DNA of 64,000 nt from WTKG01 sp963735005 (GTDB lineage Bacteria; Actinomycetota; Actinomycetes; Actinomycetales; Demequinaceae): NCBI GenBank assembly GCA_963735005.1, contig CAVTJA010000013.1, positions 18,132 through 82,131 on the forward strand. Direction: 5' to 3'. The translations under genes were made by a program, and so were the position numbers. The notes beneath the pieces are model-generated. The model did no database searches. It saw nothing but the letters and a program-made list of their open reading frames with translations, and was not told where the DNA came from. Numbering within the stretch: the stretch's first letter is position 1; every line of letters starts with the position of its first letter. Positions 45,933 through 55,949 of the stretch are shown piece after piece.

Positions 45933-46430
45933 ATGATCGCTCGCCACCGCATCGTCGGTTCACTTGCGGCTGCCACGCTCGCCCTCGCACTAGCCGCGTG
46001 CGGGCCCACGGCCACCAAGACTCCCGCGGCTACCGAAACTGAGACGACCGCGACTCAGACCACCGAGCCTGCGCCCACCACGGACTCCCCGACCTCCGCG
46101 CAGGGCGCGTTGCTGGACGCCGTCGTCGAGGCCTCGCAGTCCACGATCCCCGACATCATCAACTCGTACGGCGACACCTACACGGACATCAAGGTGCTTT
46201 CCGACCACGTCGACACGCTCATCTACGAGTACTACTACGCCGCCACGCAGGACCGGGAAACGCTGACGGCCAACCTTGACGACTCGATCGAGACGCTCCA
46301 GCAGTCCGTGGATGAGTCGGTGCTGCCGGCGCTCGTTGGCGCAGGCATCACGGATGACCCCAAGGTCACGTTCTCGTACTTCGACGCCGACGGCACGCTG
46401 ATCTGGACGCACACGTTCTCGGGCTCCTAA
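45933..46430 (+). CDS. Secreted lipoprotein, DUF4854-like
   Basis: 165 residues with a lipobox LALAAC (Cys23) after a hydrophobic helix, a Thr/Glu/Pro-rich linker and a folded part with SYGDTYTDIKVLSDHVDTLIYEYYY. The last 45 residues give a helix-strand pattern ending HTFSGS. It resembles DUF4854-type lipoproteins only weakly. GAGGGGA precedes the ATG. The stop shares CTAA with the convergent SGNH gene. Confidence 0.6.
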   Translation: MIARHRIVGSLAAATLALALAACGPTATKTPAATETETTATQTTEPAPTTDSPTSAQGALLDAVVEASQSTIPDIINSYGDTYTDIKVLSDHVDTLIYEYYYAATQDRETLTANLDDSIETLQQSVDESVLPALVGAGITDDPKVTFSYFDADGTLIWTHTFSGS

Positions 46431-47233
46431 TCGCGCGGATCCACCCTCACCCATTCCGCGAGTTTGGGCTTGCGCCTGTCGCCTGACGACTTTCCCAGTG
46501 CCCGCCGCGCGAGCCACGGCACCACGAACACCGCGTAGTACGCCACCTCGCCGGCGACCTTGCCGACTGCCCGGCCCAGCCTGCGCGCAAGTCCGGCGCG
46601 GGCGGTGCCGTCCCCCGCATCGGCCCCCGGCACTACTGGCGGCGCGGTCGGCACGCCCATCGCGGTGAGCACCCGGCTGGCGACGCGCTGGTGGCCGAGG
46701 GAGTTGAGGTGCAGCCGGTCGGCCGACCAATAGGGCCGACGCCGCGCCTCGAGGTCGCGGAAGTTGTCCACGACCGTGATGCCGTCGCGCCCCGCGATCT
46801 CGCGTTCCACGATGTCCGTGAGGCGGATGCTCAGGCGGTGCATGCGCCGGCCCGCGGGCAGCCGCTCCGACGGGTCGGGGCCGCTCAGCAGGATCACGTG
46901 CACCCCGGCGGCCGCGCAGTTGTCGAGCACCCGGTTGAAGAGCGCGATCATCTTCTCGTCGGAGTAGCCGGGGCGGAGCATGTCGTTGCCGCCGCCGTTG
47001 AAGGTCAGATGCGTGGGTGGCGGGTCGAGCGCGAGGGCGGCGTCCAGTTGCTCGCCCGCGATGGCGGCGATGAGGCGCCCGCGCACGGCGAGGTTCGCGT
47101 ACAGGACCTCCTCGTGGGGGTGTGCTGCGGCGAGGCCCACGGCCACGCGGTCGGCCCAGCCGATGGGCACGCCGTCCGGCCCGTTGTCCCCCACGCCCTC
47201 GGTGAAGCTGTCCCCGATTGCCACGATGCGCAT
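46427..47233 (-). CDS. SGNH/GDSL hydrolase
   Basis: 268 residues. Block I GDSF (Ser9), block III GGGNDM, block V DRLHLNSLGH supply the Ser, Gly/Asn and Asp/His residues of an esterase/lipase. No signal peptide is present. The C-terminal 60 residues are basic with a hydrophobic stretch (VGKVAGEVAYYAVFVVPWL) that could be an amphipathic membrane contact. CATGAT precedes the ATG by 6 bases, a possible leaderless start. Confidence 0.85.
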   Translation of the reverse strand: MRIVAIGDSFTEGVGDNGPDGVPIGWADRVAVGLAAAHPHEEVLYANLAVRGRLIAAIAGEQLDAALALDPPPTHLTFNGGGNDMLRPGYSDEKMIALFNRVLDNCAAAGVHVILLSGPDPSERLPAGRRMHRLSIRLTDIVEREIAGRDGITVVDNFRDLEARRRPYWSADRLHLNSLGHQRVASRVLTAMGVPTAPPVVPGADAGDGTARAGLARRLGRAVGKVAGEVAYYAVFVVPWLARRALGKSSGDRRKPKLAEWVRVDPRD

Positions 47234-47273
47234 GCGACCATCATGCCGCGCGCCGCACTACGCCCGCGCCGCA

Positions 47274-48545
47274 CTACGCCCGCGCCGCGCTCCCAGCTTC
47301 CGCGATCTGCGCGAGGTCGCGCGGCTCCGTCAGCGCCGCGACCGCGCGCCGCTCCGCCTCCTCGGATGCCGCGGCCAGCGCATCGGCGTCCCGATCCTTG
47401 ACGATGGGGGCGAGCGCCCCGAACACGCCTTGGAGCCGCACCGCCACCTCGATCAACGTCGCGCCGTCGCGGGCGATCGGGCGGAAGCCGTCCTCCAGCA
47501 TGTGGCCGAGCGGCACGCGCGGCACGTGCACCTGGGGGTAGTCAACGTCGTCGTCCTCCGGCGTGGTGAGCATGGCGGTCATCACGCGCTGCGCGGCGTT
47601 GAGCACCTCGATGGCCGTGCCGGGGTCGTTGACGGCGGGCGACAGCGCGCGGCTGGCGATCTCGGACAGCGCCACGAACCCGAGCCGCGGGTCCTGGTCG
47701 AACGTGCGGTGATGCTCCAGGCGGAACGCGCGCCGCATCCGATCCACCGCGCCGTCTGGAACCTCACTCGGGCCATCAGCCTCAAACTCAGCGAGCGTCG
47801 TTCCAAGATTGACGACGGCGCCAGAGTGCACGCGAACGTGAATGCGCAGGCCGTGCTCGGCGGCGATGTTCGACAGCTCCGCGGTGCCGATCCCGGTGAG
47901 CACCCCGGCGCGGTCGGCTGCGACGGTCGTGAGGTCGCCGGTCGCCTTGGCCCCGGTCGCCTCGACTTCGGGCGCGCCCCCCAGGTACGGCCTGCGCGCG
48001 AACTGCAGCGCAGCCTTGGTGGCCGCGGCCTCGACGGTGTCGATCACGTTCGACATGCGGCCAAAGTTCGTCAGGTGATGGATCCAGCTGAGCAGCGTGA
48101 TCACGACGATCGCCATCACCGCAACGGTGCCGAAGTACAGAATGATGCGGCCCTGCTCGCTGTAATACCCGGTGGACAGCGCGGCGATGCCGACGATGGC
48201 GAACACGAACGAACCGAGGAAGCTCGACAGCGCGTTCTGCGAGGTCCGGTCGCGGATCAGCAGCTGAGTGGCACGCGGCGTGCCCACGGCGGCGGCGGAC
48301 GCGTACGCCGAGACCATCGCGGTGAGCGAGAACGTCGTCACGACCAGCATGGACGACGCCAGGATCTGCAGGAGGGCCTTGACGGAATCCTGGCCGAGCT
48401 CCGGCGTGAACGAGTCCGGAAGTAATGGCCCAATCCACCGCGCCACTAGCGCGAGCGCCACTGCCACCGCCGCGAACAGTGCGAGGCGGAACCAGATCTG
48501 CCTTGCGAGGCGCCGCGCGAAGGCGCGCCATCCGCTGACGTTCAC
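47274..48545 (-). CDS. DUF2254 family membrane protein
   Basis: 423 residues of DUF2254: four N-terminal membrane helices (IWFRLALFAAVAVALALVARW, LQILASSMLVVTTFSLTAM, FLGSFVFAIVGIAAL, IILYFGTVAVMAIVVITLLSWI), then a long soluble part with DPRLGFVALSEIASRALSPAVNDPGTAIEVL, the family signature. The GTG start at 48545 sits 5 bases after GAGAGGAGG; the open frame extends beyond it to 48662. Function unknown. Confidence 0.85.
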   Translation of the reverse strand: MNVSGWRAFARRLARQIWFRLALFAAVAVALALVARWIGPLLPDSFTPELGQDSVKALLQILASSMLVVTTFSLTAMVSAYASAAAVGTPRATQLLIRDRTSQNALSSFLGSFVFAIVGIAALSTGYYSEQGRIILYFGTVAVMAIVVITLLSWIHHLTNFGRMSNVIDTVEAAATKAALQFARRPYLGGAPEVEATGAKATGDLTTVAADRAGVLTGIGTAELSNIAAEHGLRIHVRVHSGAVVNLGTTLAEFEADGPSEVPDGAVDRMRRAFRLEHHRTFDQDPRLGFVALSEIASRALSPAVNDPGTAIEVLNAAQRVMTAMLTTPEDDDVDYPQVHVPRVPLGHMLEDGFRPIARDGATLIEVAVRLQGVFGALAPIVKDRDADALAAASEEAERRAVAALTEPRDLAQIAEAGSAARA

Positions 48546-48692
48546 GCGTCCTCCTCTCGCCGGATTCCCTTGATGATGCGTGACGCGCCCGCGCGGGCAG
48601 CCAAGGCGCGCCGCGACGGCGCCAGGCGCGAGACCCGCCAGGACGCGCCCCGCACCACGCACGGCACCCGTTCCTTATGCAACGATGCATTC

Positions 48693-49514
48693 GTGCCCTC
48701 ACCGACGCCCGCGCACTTCCGCGACAAGTACGGTCCCTGTGCGGTTGTCGCAGGCGGCTCGTACGGGCTGGGTGCGGCGTTCGCCGAAGCCCTCGCCGAG
48801 CGCGGCCTCAACCTGATCCTGATCGCGCGCGACGCCGAGCGCCTGGACGCGACCGCGGCCCGGCTCCGCGAGGCCCACGGGACCGCGGTGGACACCATCG
48901 CGGCGGACATCGCCGACCACGGCGCGGTCGCCCGGCGAGTCGACGCGCTCGGCCGGGACGTCGGGCTGCTCATTTACGACGCCGCCTACGCCCCCATCGG
49001 CCCGTTCGCGGACGCGGCGCCGGAGGATCTCGCGAAGGCCACCGCCGTCAACGTCACCGCCCCCGCGCTGCTCGCCCGCCACCTCGCCCCCGCCATGGTC
49101 GCGCGCGGCCGCGGCGGCATCGTCTTCATGTCCTCGCTGTCGGGGTTGCAGGGCAGCCCGAACATCGCTACCTACGCCGCGACCAAGGCCTTCAACACGA
49201 CGCTCGCGGAGGGCCTGTGGCACGAGCTGCGGCCGCGCGGCGTGGACGTGCTCGCGTGCGTCGCGGGCGCGATCGCCACTCCTGGCTACGAGCAGGCATC
49301 GCAGTCCGCGCCCGGCGGCCAGCACAAGCAAGCACCCGGCACCCTCCCGGCCGCCACCGTCGCCGCCACCGCCCTGGACGCCCTCGCGCGCGGGCGCGGC
49401 CCCGTCGTCGTCCCGGGGGCAACCAACAAGCTCGGCCGCGCGGTGATGACCCGCCTCCTCCCGCGCCGGGCAGCCATCGCCCTCATGGCGCGCAACACTA
49501 AGGGCCTGAACTGA
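48693..49514 (+). CDS. Short-chain dehydrogenase/reductase
   Basis: 273 residues from the GTG at 48693; frame continuity reaches back to 48570 but the head is low-complexity. Cofactor loop GGSYGLGAAFA (TGxxxGxG type), acidic DI..DHGAVA, NVTAPAL and the catalytic YAATK (Ser before it in MSSLSG). NADP(H) or NAD(H) oxidoreductase. The next gene on the same strand, 105 bases away, is an ERG4/ERG24-type reductase, so the two may act on the same sterol or isoprenoid-like substrate (inference). Confidence 0.85.
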   Translation: MPSPTPAHFRDKYGPCAVVAGGSYGLGAAFAEALAERGLNLILIARDAERLDATAARLREAHGTAVDTIAADIADHGAVARRVDALGRDVGLLIYDAAYAPIGPFADAAPEDLAKATAVNVTAPALLARHLAPAMVARGRGGIVFMSSLSGLQGSPNIATYAATKAFNTTLAEGLWHELRPRGVDVLACVAGAIATPGYEQASQSAPGGQHKQAPGTLPAATVAATALDALARGRGPVVVPGATNKLGRAVMTRLLPRRAAIALMARNTKGLN

Positions 49515-49619
49515 GGTGCCTGACATGACTCGCACCGCCCGCGCGCCTCACGCCACACGCCTGCTGCGCGCGACGCCCGCCGCTCGCATCCCCCGCGCAA
49601 CCCCCGCGAAAGGCGCCCT

Positions 49620-50696
49620 ATGAGAACCGCGCTCGGCCTGCTGACCCCGCTCGTGGCCTACGCCGCGATCACGGGCCTTCACCTCGCGATTCCGGCGCGC
49701 CGCATCCCTGGATACGTCGCGGACGAGCACACCGGGCGGCCGATGCAGTACCGGATCAACGGACGCTACGTCTTGTGGGCGAGCGTGCTGGCGTGGGCGG
49801 CGCTTGGGTACACGGGCGTGGTGCCGTACACCTGGCTCTACGACACGCGTTGGCTTGGCCTGGCGGGCGCCGTGGCGATCGGCCTCGTGTACTCGTTCGC
49901 GGTGGTGCTGCGCTACCCCCCTACCGGGAAGCGCTTTCTGGCGGACTTCTGGTTCGGGCGCGCGCAGGACCCGCAGCTCGCCAACGGCTACGTCGACGCG
50001 AAGCTGTGGTTCTACCTTGTGGGCGCGGCGATGCTGCAGCTCAACGTGCTGTCGTTCGCGGCGCACCACCTCACCAGCGGCCAGGCGGTGAACCCGGGTT
50101 TCCTGCTCGCGTGCGCGATGCTCACGTGGTTCTGCAACGAGTACCTGATCTTCGAGAAAATCCACCTCTGGACGTACGACTTCATCGCGGAGCGCGTCGG
50201 GTTCAAGCTGGGGTGGGGCTGCCTGGCGTTCTACCCGTACTTCTACGCGGTGGCGTTGTGGTTCACCGCGGACCTGCCCAACCCGCACCGGCCCGTGTGG
50301 GCGCTGGTCGCGACGGGTGCGTTGTTCCTCGGCGGCTGGGTGCTGACTCGCGGCGCGAACATGCAGAAGTACTTCTTCAAGACGGCGCCCGACCGCGCGT
50401 TCCTCGGCATCAAGCCGGTCGCGCTGACGGACGGCAAACGCACCTTGCTTGCGAACGGCTTCTGGGGAGTGAGCCGCCACGTCAACTACCTGGGCGAGAT
50501 CCTCCAGGCCGTGGCGATCGCTGCCGCCGCAGGATACTACGGCGTCTGGCAGGTATGGCTCTATCCCGCGTACTACGTGGGCCTGCTGGTCTCGCGCCAG
50601 CTGGACGACGATGTGGTGTGCCGCGCCAAGTACGGCGCGCTGTGGGACGAGTACACGGCCCGCGTGCCGTGGCGCATCATCCCGCGCATCTACTGA
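49620..50696 (+). CDS. ERG4/ERG24-type membrane sterol (C14/C7) reductase homologue
   Basis: 358 residues with about 8 membrane segments. The C-terminus carries the family signature: GFWGVSRHVNYLGEILQA, then LDDDVVCRAKYGALWDEYTARVPWRIIPRIY, which binds NADPH in delta-14 and 7-dehydrocholesterol reductases. FLADFWFGR..LANGYVDAKLWFY is the N-terminal block. Actinobacteria are not known to make sterols generally, so the natural substrate is unclear; hopanoid, carotenoid or imported sterol are options. CGAAAGG precedes the ATG. Confidence 0.85.
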   Translation: MRTALGLLTPLVAYAAITGLHLAIPARRIPGYVADEHTGRPMQYRINGRYVLWASVLAWAALGYTGVVPYTWLYDTRWLGLAGAVAIGLVYSFAVVLRYPPTGKRFLADFWFGRAQDPQLANGYVDAKLWFYLVGAAMLQLNVLSFAAHHLTSGQAVNPGFLLACAMLTWFCNEYLIFEKIHLWTYDFIAERVGFKLGWGCLAFYPYFYAVALWFTADLPNPHRPVWALVATGALFLGGWVLTRGANMQKYFFKTAPDRAFLGIKPVALTDGKRTLLANGFWGVSRHVNYLGEILQAVAIAAAAGYYGVWQVWLYPAYYVGLLVSRQLDDDVVCRAKYGALWDEYTARVPWRIIPRIY

Positions 50697-50761
50697 CGCA
50701 GCCTGCAACCGGAACTACGCCGCCAACGACCACGCCACGAAGCCGGGGCGGGTGGCGCTTG

Positions 50762-52921
50762 CTAGCCCGTCAGGCTGAGGACGATCGCGGGTGCGCCCGG
50801 GTCCACAATCTGGCCGTCGGCGCTACCGTCGTCGTCCAGCGGGCCGCCGTCAGTGATCTGGTAGGTCAGCGTGGAGCCGCTGATCGTCACGCCCGGCACC
50901 TTTGACCACGTGGTGCCGTTGAGCTTCCACAGCTGCTTGACCGGGCTCGGCAGGTCGAGCGTAACGGTGGTGGTCCAGCCGTCGTCCGGCACGCACACGT
51001 CGAATGTGAAGCCTCCGAACGGCAGCAGCAACTTCGACGGAGGCGCCGTCGTGAGGTCCACCTCGTCAATCGCGGCGAAGCTGTTGACGCAGGTCAGGTT
51101 GGTGGCGGTCACGTGAATCGTGCCGCTGGAGGTCACGATGTCGAACGTCGTGTCCGCAATGGCCTCGACGGCGCCGATGTCGCACAACGTGCCACCCGCC
51201 TCGGGGCGCGCCGCGCCACGCTGGTCATCGCTGACCGAGCACGCGCCCGCCGCGTCAATAAGCGGGCTACCGGTCAACGGCTCCATGGTTTGTGCGGGGC
51301 CGCCGTTGTCTGCGAGCGCGCCCACCTGCGGATCTGCCGCGGTGACGACGTCGCCGGTGGTGGGGGTTCCGAGGCATCCCGAGTCGCTGACATAGTTGTA
51401 CCCGCTGGAGGTTGCCGAACCCCCTACGTCGCACAGGATGATGAACGACGGCGTGTACGTGTAAAACACAGAGCCCTCGGACACGAGGTTGCCGGACGAG
51501 ACCGAGATCGCGCCTCCCTCGGCAACCGAATTGTTCTCGACAAACGTGCTAAACGTCGAGGTCACCGTCGAGTACGACCACACGGCACCGCCCGTGTAGC
51601 CTGCGGTATTCGAGTCGAACGTCGAGTTAGTGACGTCTACCGAACCGTCGCCGTCGTACACCGCGCCGCCGTTCGTCGATGCGAAGTTGTTCGCGAAGGT
51701 CGAGTCGTTGATGGTCGCCACGTCGTACACGTACAACGCGCCGCCGTAGATCGCTTGGTTGTTGGTAAATTCGCTGCCGAGCACGGTCGCGTCCGCGTAC
51801 GTGAAGACCGCGCCGCCGGACCGGCCCGTGTAGGTCGCTGTGTTGTCGTCGAAGGTCGTGTATTCGATGTCGAGGTTGTCATCCGAGTAGACAGCGCCAC
51901 CCTCGCCGGAAGTCGACGAATTGCCGGTGAAGCTTGAGTCGTAGATGTCAGTGATGCTGTTGGAGTAGATGGCGCCGCCGTCGCCCGCAGCGACGTTGTC
52001 CGTGAAGGTCGAGCCTGCCGTGTCGCCGATGGTCACGAAAGTCGCCGACCAAATCGCGCCGCCTTGTGTCGCGGAATTACCGGTGAACGTGGCGTCATCG
52101 ACGACGACAGCGTAGCCGCCGTAGATGGCGCCGCCGTAGTCAGTCGTGACATTGTCAGTGAAGGTGCCGCCGTCGACCGTGACCGTTTCCGTCGCTGTGA
52201 TCGCGCCGCCATTGATGCCCGCGACCGTCGTGGAGTTGCCCGTGTAGGTCGAGTCAAGCGAGTCGACGCTCCCGTGGACGTAGACGGCGCCGCCGTCGTC
52301 GGCGGAGGAGTTGTTGGTGAAGGTCGAGCCCGTGATGGTTGCCGCACCGCTGTTGGGGTACAGATAGAGGGCGCCTCCGTACTCGACAGTAGTTTCGTTG
52401 TTCTTGAAAGTGCTGTCCGTGACGGTCACGGTGTCGCCCGCGAGGTACACAGCGGCGGCATCACCGACGGTGCCCTTGACGGTCACGTTCTCGAGCGTGG
52501 CGGATACTGCGGCGTCTGCACTGACCGCCTGCAGGGTCTTGAGCCCGGAAATCGTGATGTCGTGCATGTCGAAACTGCCGGTGCCACCGCCATAGTAATT
52601 CACCATCAGACCGACGGTACCGGAGCCGCCAGTGATCTTGTGGCCGTTACCGTCGATCTCGAGCGAGTAGCCGTCGTCGACGTAGGTCGCGTCGCCGGCG
52701 CCGGTCCACGTGAAGTTGCTCACGAGGGTGATGACGTCGTCTTGGTCATTGACGGCGGCCACAGCAAGGGCCGCGCGCAATTCGGCCGCGGAGGAGACGT
52801 TGAACGGAGCGGCCGATGCGCGGAGAGCGAGCGGGCCGGCGACAAGCCACGCGGCGGCGAGTGCGAGCGTTGCGACTGCCGCGAGACCGCGGGTCAAGAA
52901 GGTTCTGTTCGTGAGCGTCAT
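50762..52921 (-). CDS. Secreted right-handed beta-helix protein with choice-of-anchor domains (paralogue)
   Basis: 719 residues; signal peptide of about 38 residues (LAAVATLALAAAWLVAGPLAL). From about residue 150 to 520 it has many repeats of the type GGAxY..STFxxNxA. It then has SPLIDAAGACSVSDDQRGAARP with CDIGAVE, the anchor-Q type end, and the same C-terminal unit as the protein at 4434 (LWKLNGTTWSKVPGV, DGGPLDDDGSADGQIVDPGAP). It ends IVLSLTG, so the two genes share ending and architecture across about 46 kb and are paralogues. GAGGGAA precedes the ATG. Confidence 0.85.
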   Translation of the reverse strand: MTLTNRTFLTRGLAAVATLALAAAWLVAGPLALRASAAPFNVSSAAELRAALAVAAVNDQDDVITLVSNFTWTGAGDATYVDDGYSLEIDGNGHKITGGSGTVGLMVNYYGGGTGSFDMHDITISGLKTLQAVSADAAVSATLENVTVKGTVGDAAAVYLAGDTVTVTDSTFKNNETTVEYGGALYLYPNSGAATITGSTFTNNSSADDGGAVYVHGSVDSLDSTYTGNSTTVAGINGGAITATETVTVDGGTFTDNVTTDYGGAIYGGYAVVVDDATFTGNSATQGGAIWSATFVTIGDTAGSTFTDNVAAGDGGAIYSNSITDIYDSSFTGNSSTSGEGGAVYSDDNLDIEYTTFDDNTATYTGRSGGAVFTYADATVLGSEFTNNQAIYGGALYVYDVATINDSTFANNFASTNGGAVYDGDGSVDVTNSTFDSNTAGYTGGAVWSYSTVTSTFSTFVENNSVAEGGAISVSSGNLVSEGSVFYTYTPSFIILCDVGGSATSSGYNYVSDSGCLGTPTTGDVVTAADPQVGALADNGGPAQTMEPLTGSPLIDAAGACSVSDDQRGAARPEAGGTLCDIGAVEAIADTTFDIVTSSGTIHVTATNLTCVNSFAAIDEVDLTTAPPSKLLLPFGGFTFDVCVPDDGWTTTVTLDLPSPVKQLWKLNGTTWSKVPGVTISGSTLTYQITDGGPLDDDGSADGQIVDPGAPAIVLSLTG

Positions 52922-53105
52922 GGCCGGTTCCCTCGCTGTTGGCGGCTCCGCCGGTCACGGTGCCCGGAAGCAGGCTACCAGCGACGTGCGGGTCGGGGAT
53001 AGTCGCCGGGCCGACGGGTCGCACCCGGCGCCGCCGCCGTCACACTTCGCGCGTCTCATGCGTCAATGTAGTGAGTCAAGGCGTGCAGCCAGAGAGGAGC
53101 GGGCG

Positions 53106-54081
53106 ATGGGCGACGAGCAGACCGACGCGTTCCAGGCCGAACGCCCGCGCCTGGTCGCAATGGCGACGCGGATCCTTGGCGACGCTTCCGCGGCCGAAGA
53201 CGTGGTCCAGGACGCGTGGCTTCGGCTCCATGGCGCCACGCCCGCCACTGCCGAGGCGCCGCCGGCAATCGCGAATCTCCCCGCCTGGCTCACCACCGTC
53301 ACGGCGCGGCTCTGCCTTGACCGCCTCCGCGCGCGTCGGCCCGTCGCCGACCTCGCAGACCTCGCAGACCTCGCAGACCTCGACAGTCCCCACGGCCTCG
53401 GCGCACAGCGCAAACCCGCCTCCTCCGCCGCGGGCCCCGGCGCCGATCTCGCCGCCCACCCCAGCGCCGACCCGGCCGAGCACGCCGAACTCGCGGACGC
53501 CGTCGGCGCGGCACTTCACGTCGTCCTCGACCGGCTCACGCCCAGCGAGCGCGTGGCGTTCGTGCTTCACGACACCTTTGGCTTCGAGTTCCCTGTGATC
53601 GCTACCGTCCTGGACACCACCCCCGTCGCGGCGCGCAAGCTCGCCTCCCGGGCGCGCGCCAAGATCTCGCAGCCCCGCCCGGACGATGCGCTGGCGGACT
53701 GGGAGATTGTCGACGCCTTCCTCACGGCGGCGCGCGGCGGAGACTTGGCGCGGCTGCTGCAGCTCTTGGCGCCGGACGCGGTGATCGCGGGCGACCAGGC
53801 TGCCGTACTGATAGGCACCCCGACGCGCATCGAGGGCGGCGAGGCGGTGGCGACGTTCTTCAACGGGGCGGCGAAGACGGCGCTGTCGGTGCTCATTGGG
53901 GACCGCCCGGGCGCGGCGTGGTTCCTCAGGGGTGAGGCGAAGGTTGCGTTCGATTTCACGATCGTCGGGTGGCCGTGTGGCCCGCATCGACTTCCGCGCC
54001 GACCCCGACGTGCTTGCGCAGGTGCGCCGGCCAGATTCACTCATTGAATACTCATCAACCCGAAAGGAACACACACCATGA
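53106..54081 (+). pseudogene. sigJ: ECF sigma factor, SigJ/ECF41-type, frameshifted near the C-terminus
   Basis: The sigma-2 region (LVAMATRILGDASAAEDVVQDAWLRL) and sigma-4 region (LTPSERVAFVLHDTFGFEFPVIATVLDTTPVAARKLASRARAKI) are intact, followed by the SnoaL-like C-terminal domain of SigJ/ECF41 proteins. Within it, GGG at 53968-53970 looks one G too long: deleting a G joins VAFDFTIV to GRVARIDFRADPDVLAQVRR in the next frame, which ends at 54081. Unshifted the product ends at 54047 with a meaningless tail. The ATG follows GAGAGGAG. A linker of repeated Ala-Asp-Leu (LADLADLADL) is also present. The small DUF1059 gene follows directly. Confidence 0.75.
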
Positions 54082-54315
54082 AGACCATGACCTGTAAGCG
54101 CTCTAGGCGGCCCCTGCGACCTTGCCCACCACGGCGAGACCGCGGACGACGTCATTAAGGCCCAGGACAAGCACCTGGCGGAGGCCGTGAAGTCGGGCGA
54201 CGCCTCGCACGTGGAGGCGCACAACGCGATGAAGGGCCGCTGGAAGCACCCCAAGAAGTCGATGGATTGGTACAACGGGACCAAGCGAGCCTTCGCGGAA
54301 TTGCCGGAGGACTGA
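54078..54315 (+). pseudogene. DUF1059-like small protein, frameshifted
   Basis: The ATG begins MTCK-type sequence (ATG-AAG-ACC-ATG-ACC-TGT-AAG) but a stop follows in this frame. One extra base in GCGCT at 54099-54104 restores, when removed, a clean frame (GGPCDLAHHGETADDVIKAQ) to the TGA at 54313, ending KRAFAELPED. The pattern of Cys-x(7)-Cys is DUF1059-like. It lies right after sigJ and may be its target. Confidence 0.65.
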
Positions 54316-54357
54316 CGCAGGTCTTTCTGCCCGTGGCTCGCGGGCCGCTCGGGCGTC

Positions 54358-55753
54358 CTATGCGGCGGCTCCGAGCGGCTCGCGCGCACCCAACTCGAAC
54401 CGTTCGCGGGAACCCAACTCGAACCGTGCGCGCCCTCCGACTCGCGGCGTGCGTTCGGGGTCGACGGCGCGCGGCGGCACGAAGCTCACCACGTTGTCGC
54501 GTACCTCGATGTCCCAGCCGTCGCGATGGACGCGATGGTGACATCGGCTGCACAGCAGCACCCCGTTCGCGAGATCAGATTTTCCGCGATGTCTGTCCCA
54601 CCAACGAATGTGGTGGGCCTCGCACCACGAGGGCGGCGCATTGCACCACGCGCAACCGCCGTCGCGTTCGACGAGCGCGAGGCGCTGCGCCGGCGTGAAC
54701 AGCCGCCGCGCGCGGCCCCAATCGAGAACGTCGGACGGCCCGCCGAGCACCGCGGGCACCACCTGGGCGTCGGCCGCGGTGCGCCGCAACGCCTCCACGC
54801 TGATGGGTTGGGCCACGCCGTCGACCTCGCCCAAGCCGACGCCCGCTTCGAGCTCCGCACGCGTCATGCGCACCACGACGGTGGTCTTCACGCCGCTGGT
54901 CGCCTGCGTGCAGTCGAGGGCGTGCTTGCACAGGTCCACGAGGATGTCCGCGCGCATCTGCCACGGAGTGCGTTCGTCCGACCCGGGATCCTCCCGCCGT
55001 TGCTGCATCGCCCACCGCACGCCGGCGTCCAGCACCGCACGCACGGGGGCGGCGTCCAGCGGCGTGAGCTTCGCGGTGAGTGTCACCATGCCGTCGGGGG
55101 CATCATGGACCACGACCGAGCGCTGGTCGTGCTGGCGCTGCTCGCGCTCCGCCCACGCGCCAGGGTCCGCGAACGCCTGCGCCTGCCACACGAGCTTGCG
55201 CACCTGGTGAAGCGGCAGCCCCGGCGCCTTCGCCAGCGCGCGCATAAACAGGTCCCGCGTGCGCTCGACGTCCGGAAGGTCCCCAATCGCCGACGCGAAT
55301 ACCGCCGCCACCTCGACGCTCACCTGTCCTCCGGCCACTGCGCTGCGCGAGTTCTGCGCGGAAACGCGCCAGCGGTCCCGCGTTGGCCTCGGCGCCTTCG
55401 CCGCCCCCACTCTCCGCATCGACCGCGCGCGCCGAGCCAGCCTCCATGAGCACGCCGCCTGCGGTGACCAGCCGTTGCGCCTCAGCAAGCGAGCCGCCCG
55501 TCGTACTCGCGACCAGTTCCCGCGCGGATCGAAACCCGCGCGTCGCGGCCAACCCAGCCCCGTCGTCGTCGCTTGAGCGTCGCTGGACCTCGCCGGCGAC
55601 CTGCGCCATCAGGACGTCGGCATGCCGGCGCACCTGCGCCACCTGGTCCGCGAGCGCGAGCAGCTCGCGCGCGGGCAGCCCGGAGACGTCCGCACCGTCG
55701 CGCGCGCACACCGCGGCGGTGGCCGCGGCGAGGTGTCCGGTGCTCAAGCTCAT
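54358..55753 (-). pseudogene. DUF222/HNH endonuclease (13E12-like), frameshifted
   Basis: Two minus-strand frames make one gene. The upstream frame (start 55753) carries the DUF222 head (LALADQVAQVRRHADVLMAQVAGEV, ARELVASTTGGSLAEAQRLV) to about RFRAELAQ; the downstream frame has SVEVAAVFASAIGDLPDVER and the HNH site CAWCNAPPSWCEAHHIRWWDRHRGKSDL-type (Cys pair, His-His, Cys pair CSRCHHRVH). A +1 shift lies at about 55330-55380. The family is a common repeated endonuclease gene of actinobacteria, often associated with mobile DNA. Confidence 0.75.
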
Positions 55754-55949
55754 GACTCAAGTCAACCAGCGACGTCTGACATTGGATGTCGTGAATATCG
55801 CATTTGTGCACAGTCCTCGGGCGCGCGCGACCTGGGGACATCAGTCGCGGCGGGCGCAGGGGTCGAGGCGCCGGGCGCGGCCGAGGACCCGAGGCACAGG
55901 GCACGGGCGCAGGCGTCGAGGCGATCCCGGGCCCGGTCACGGACGCCTA

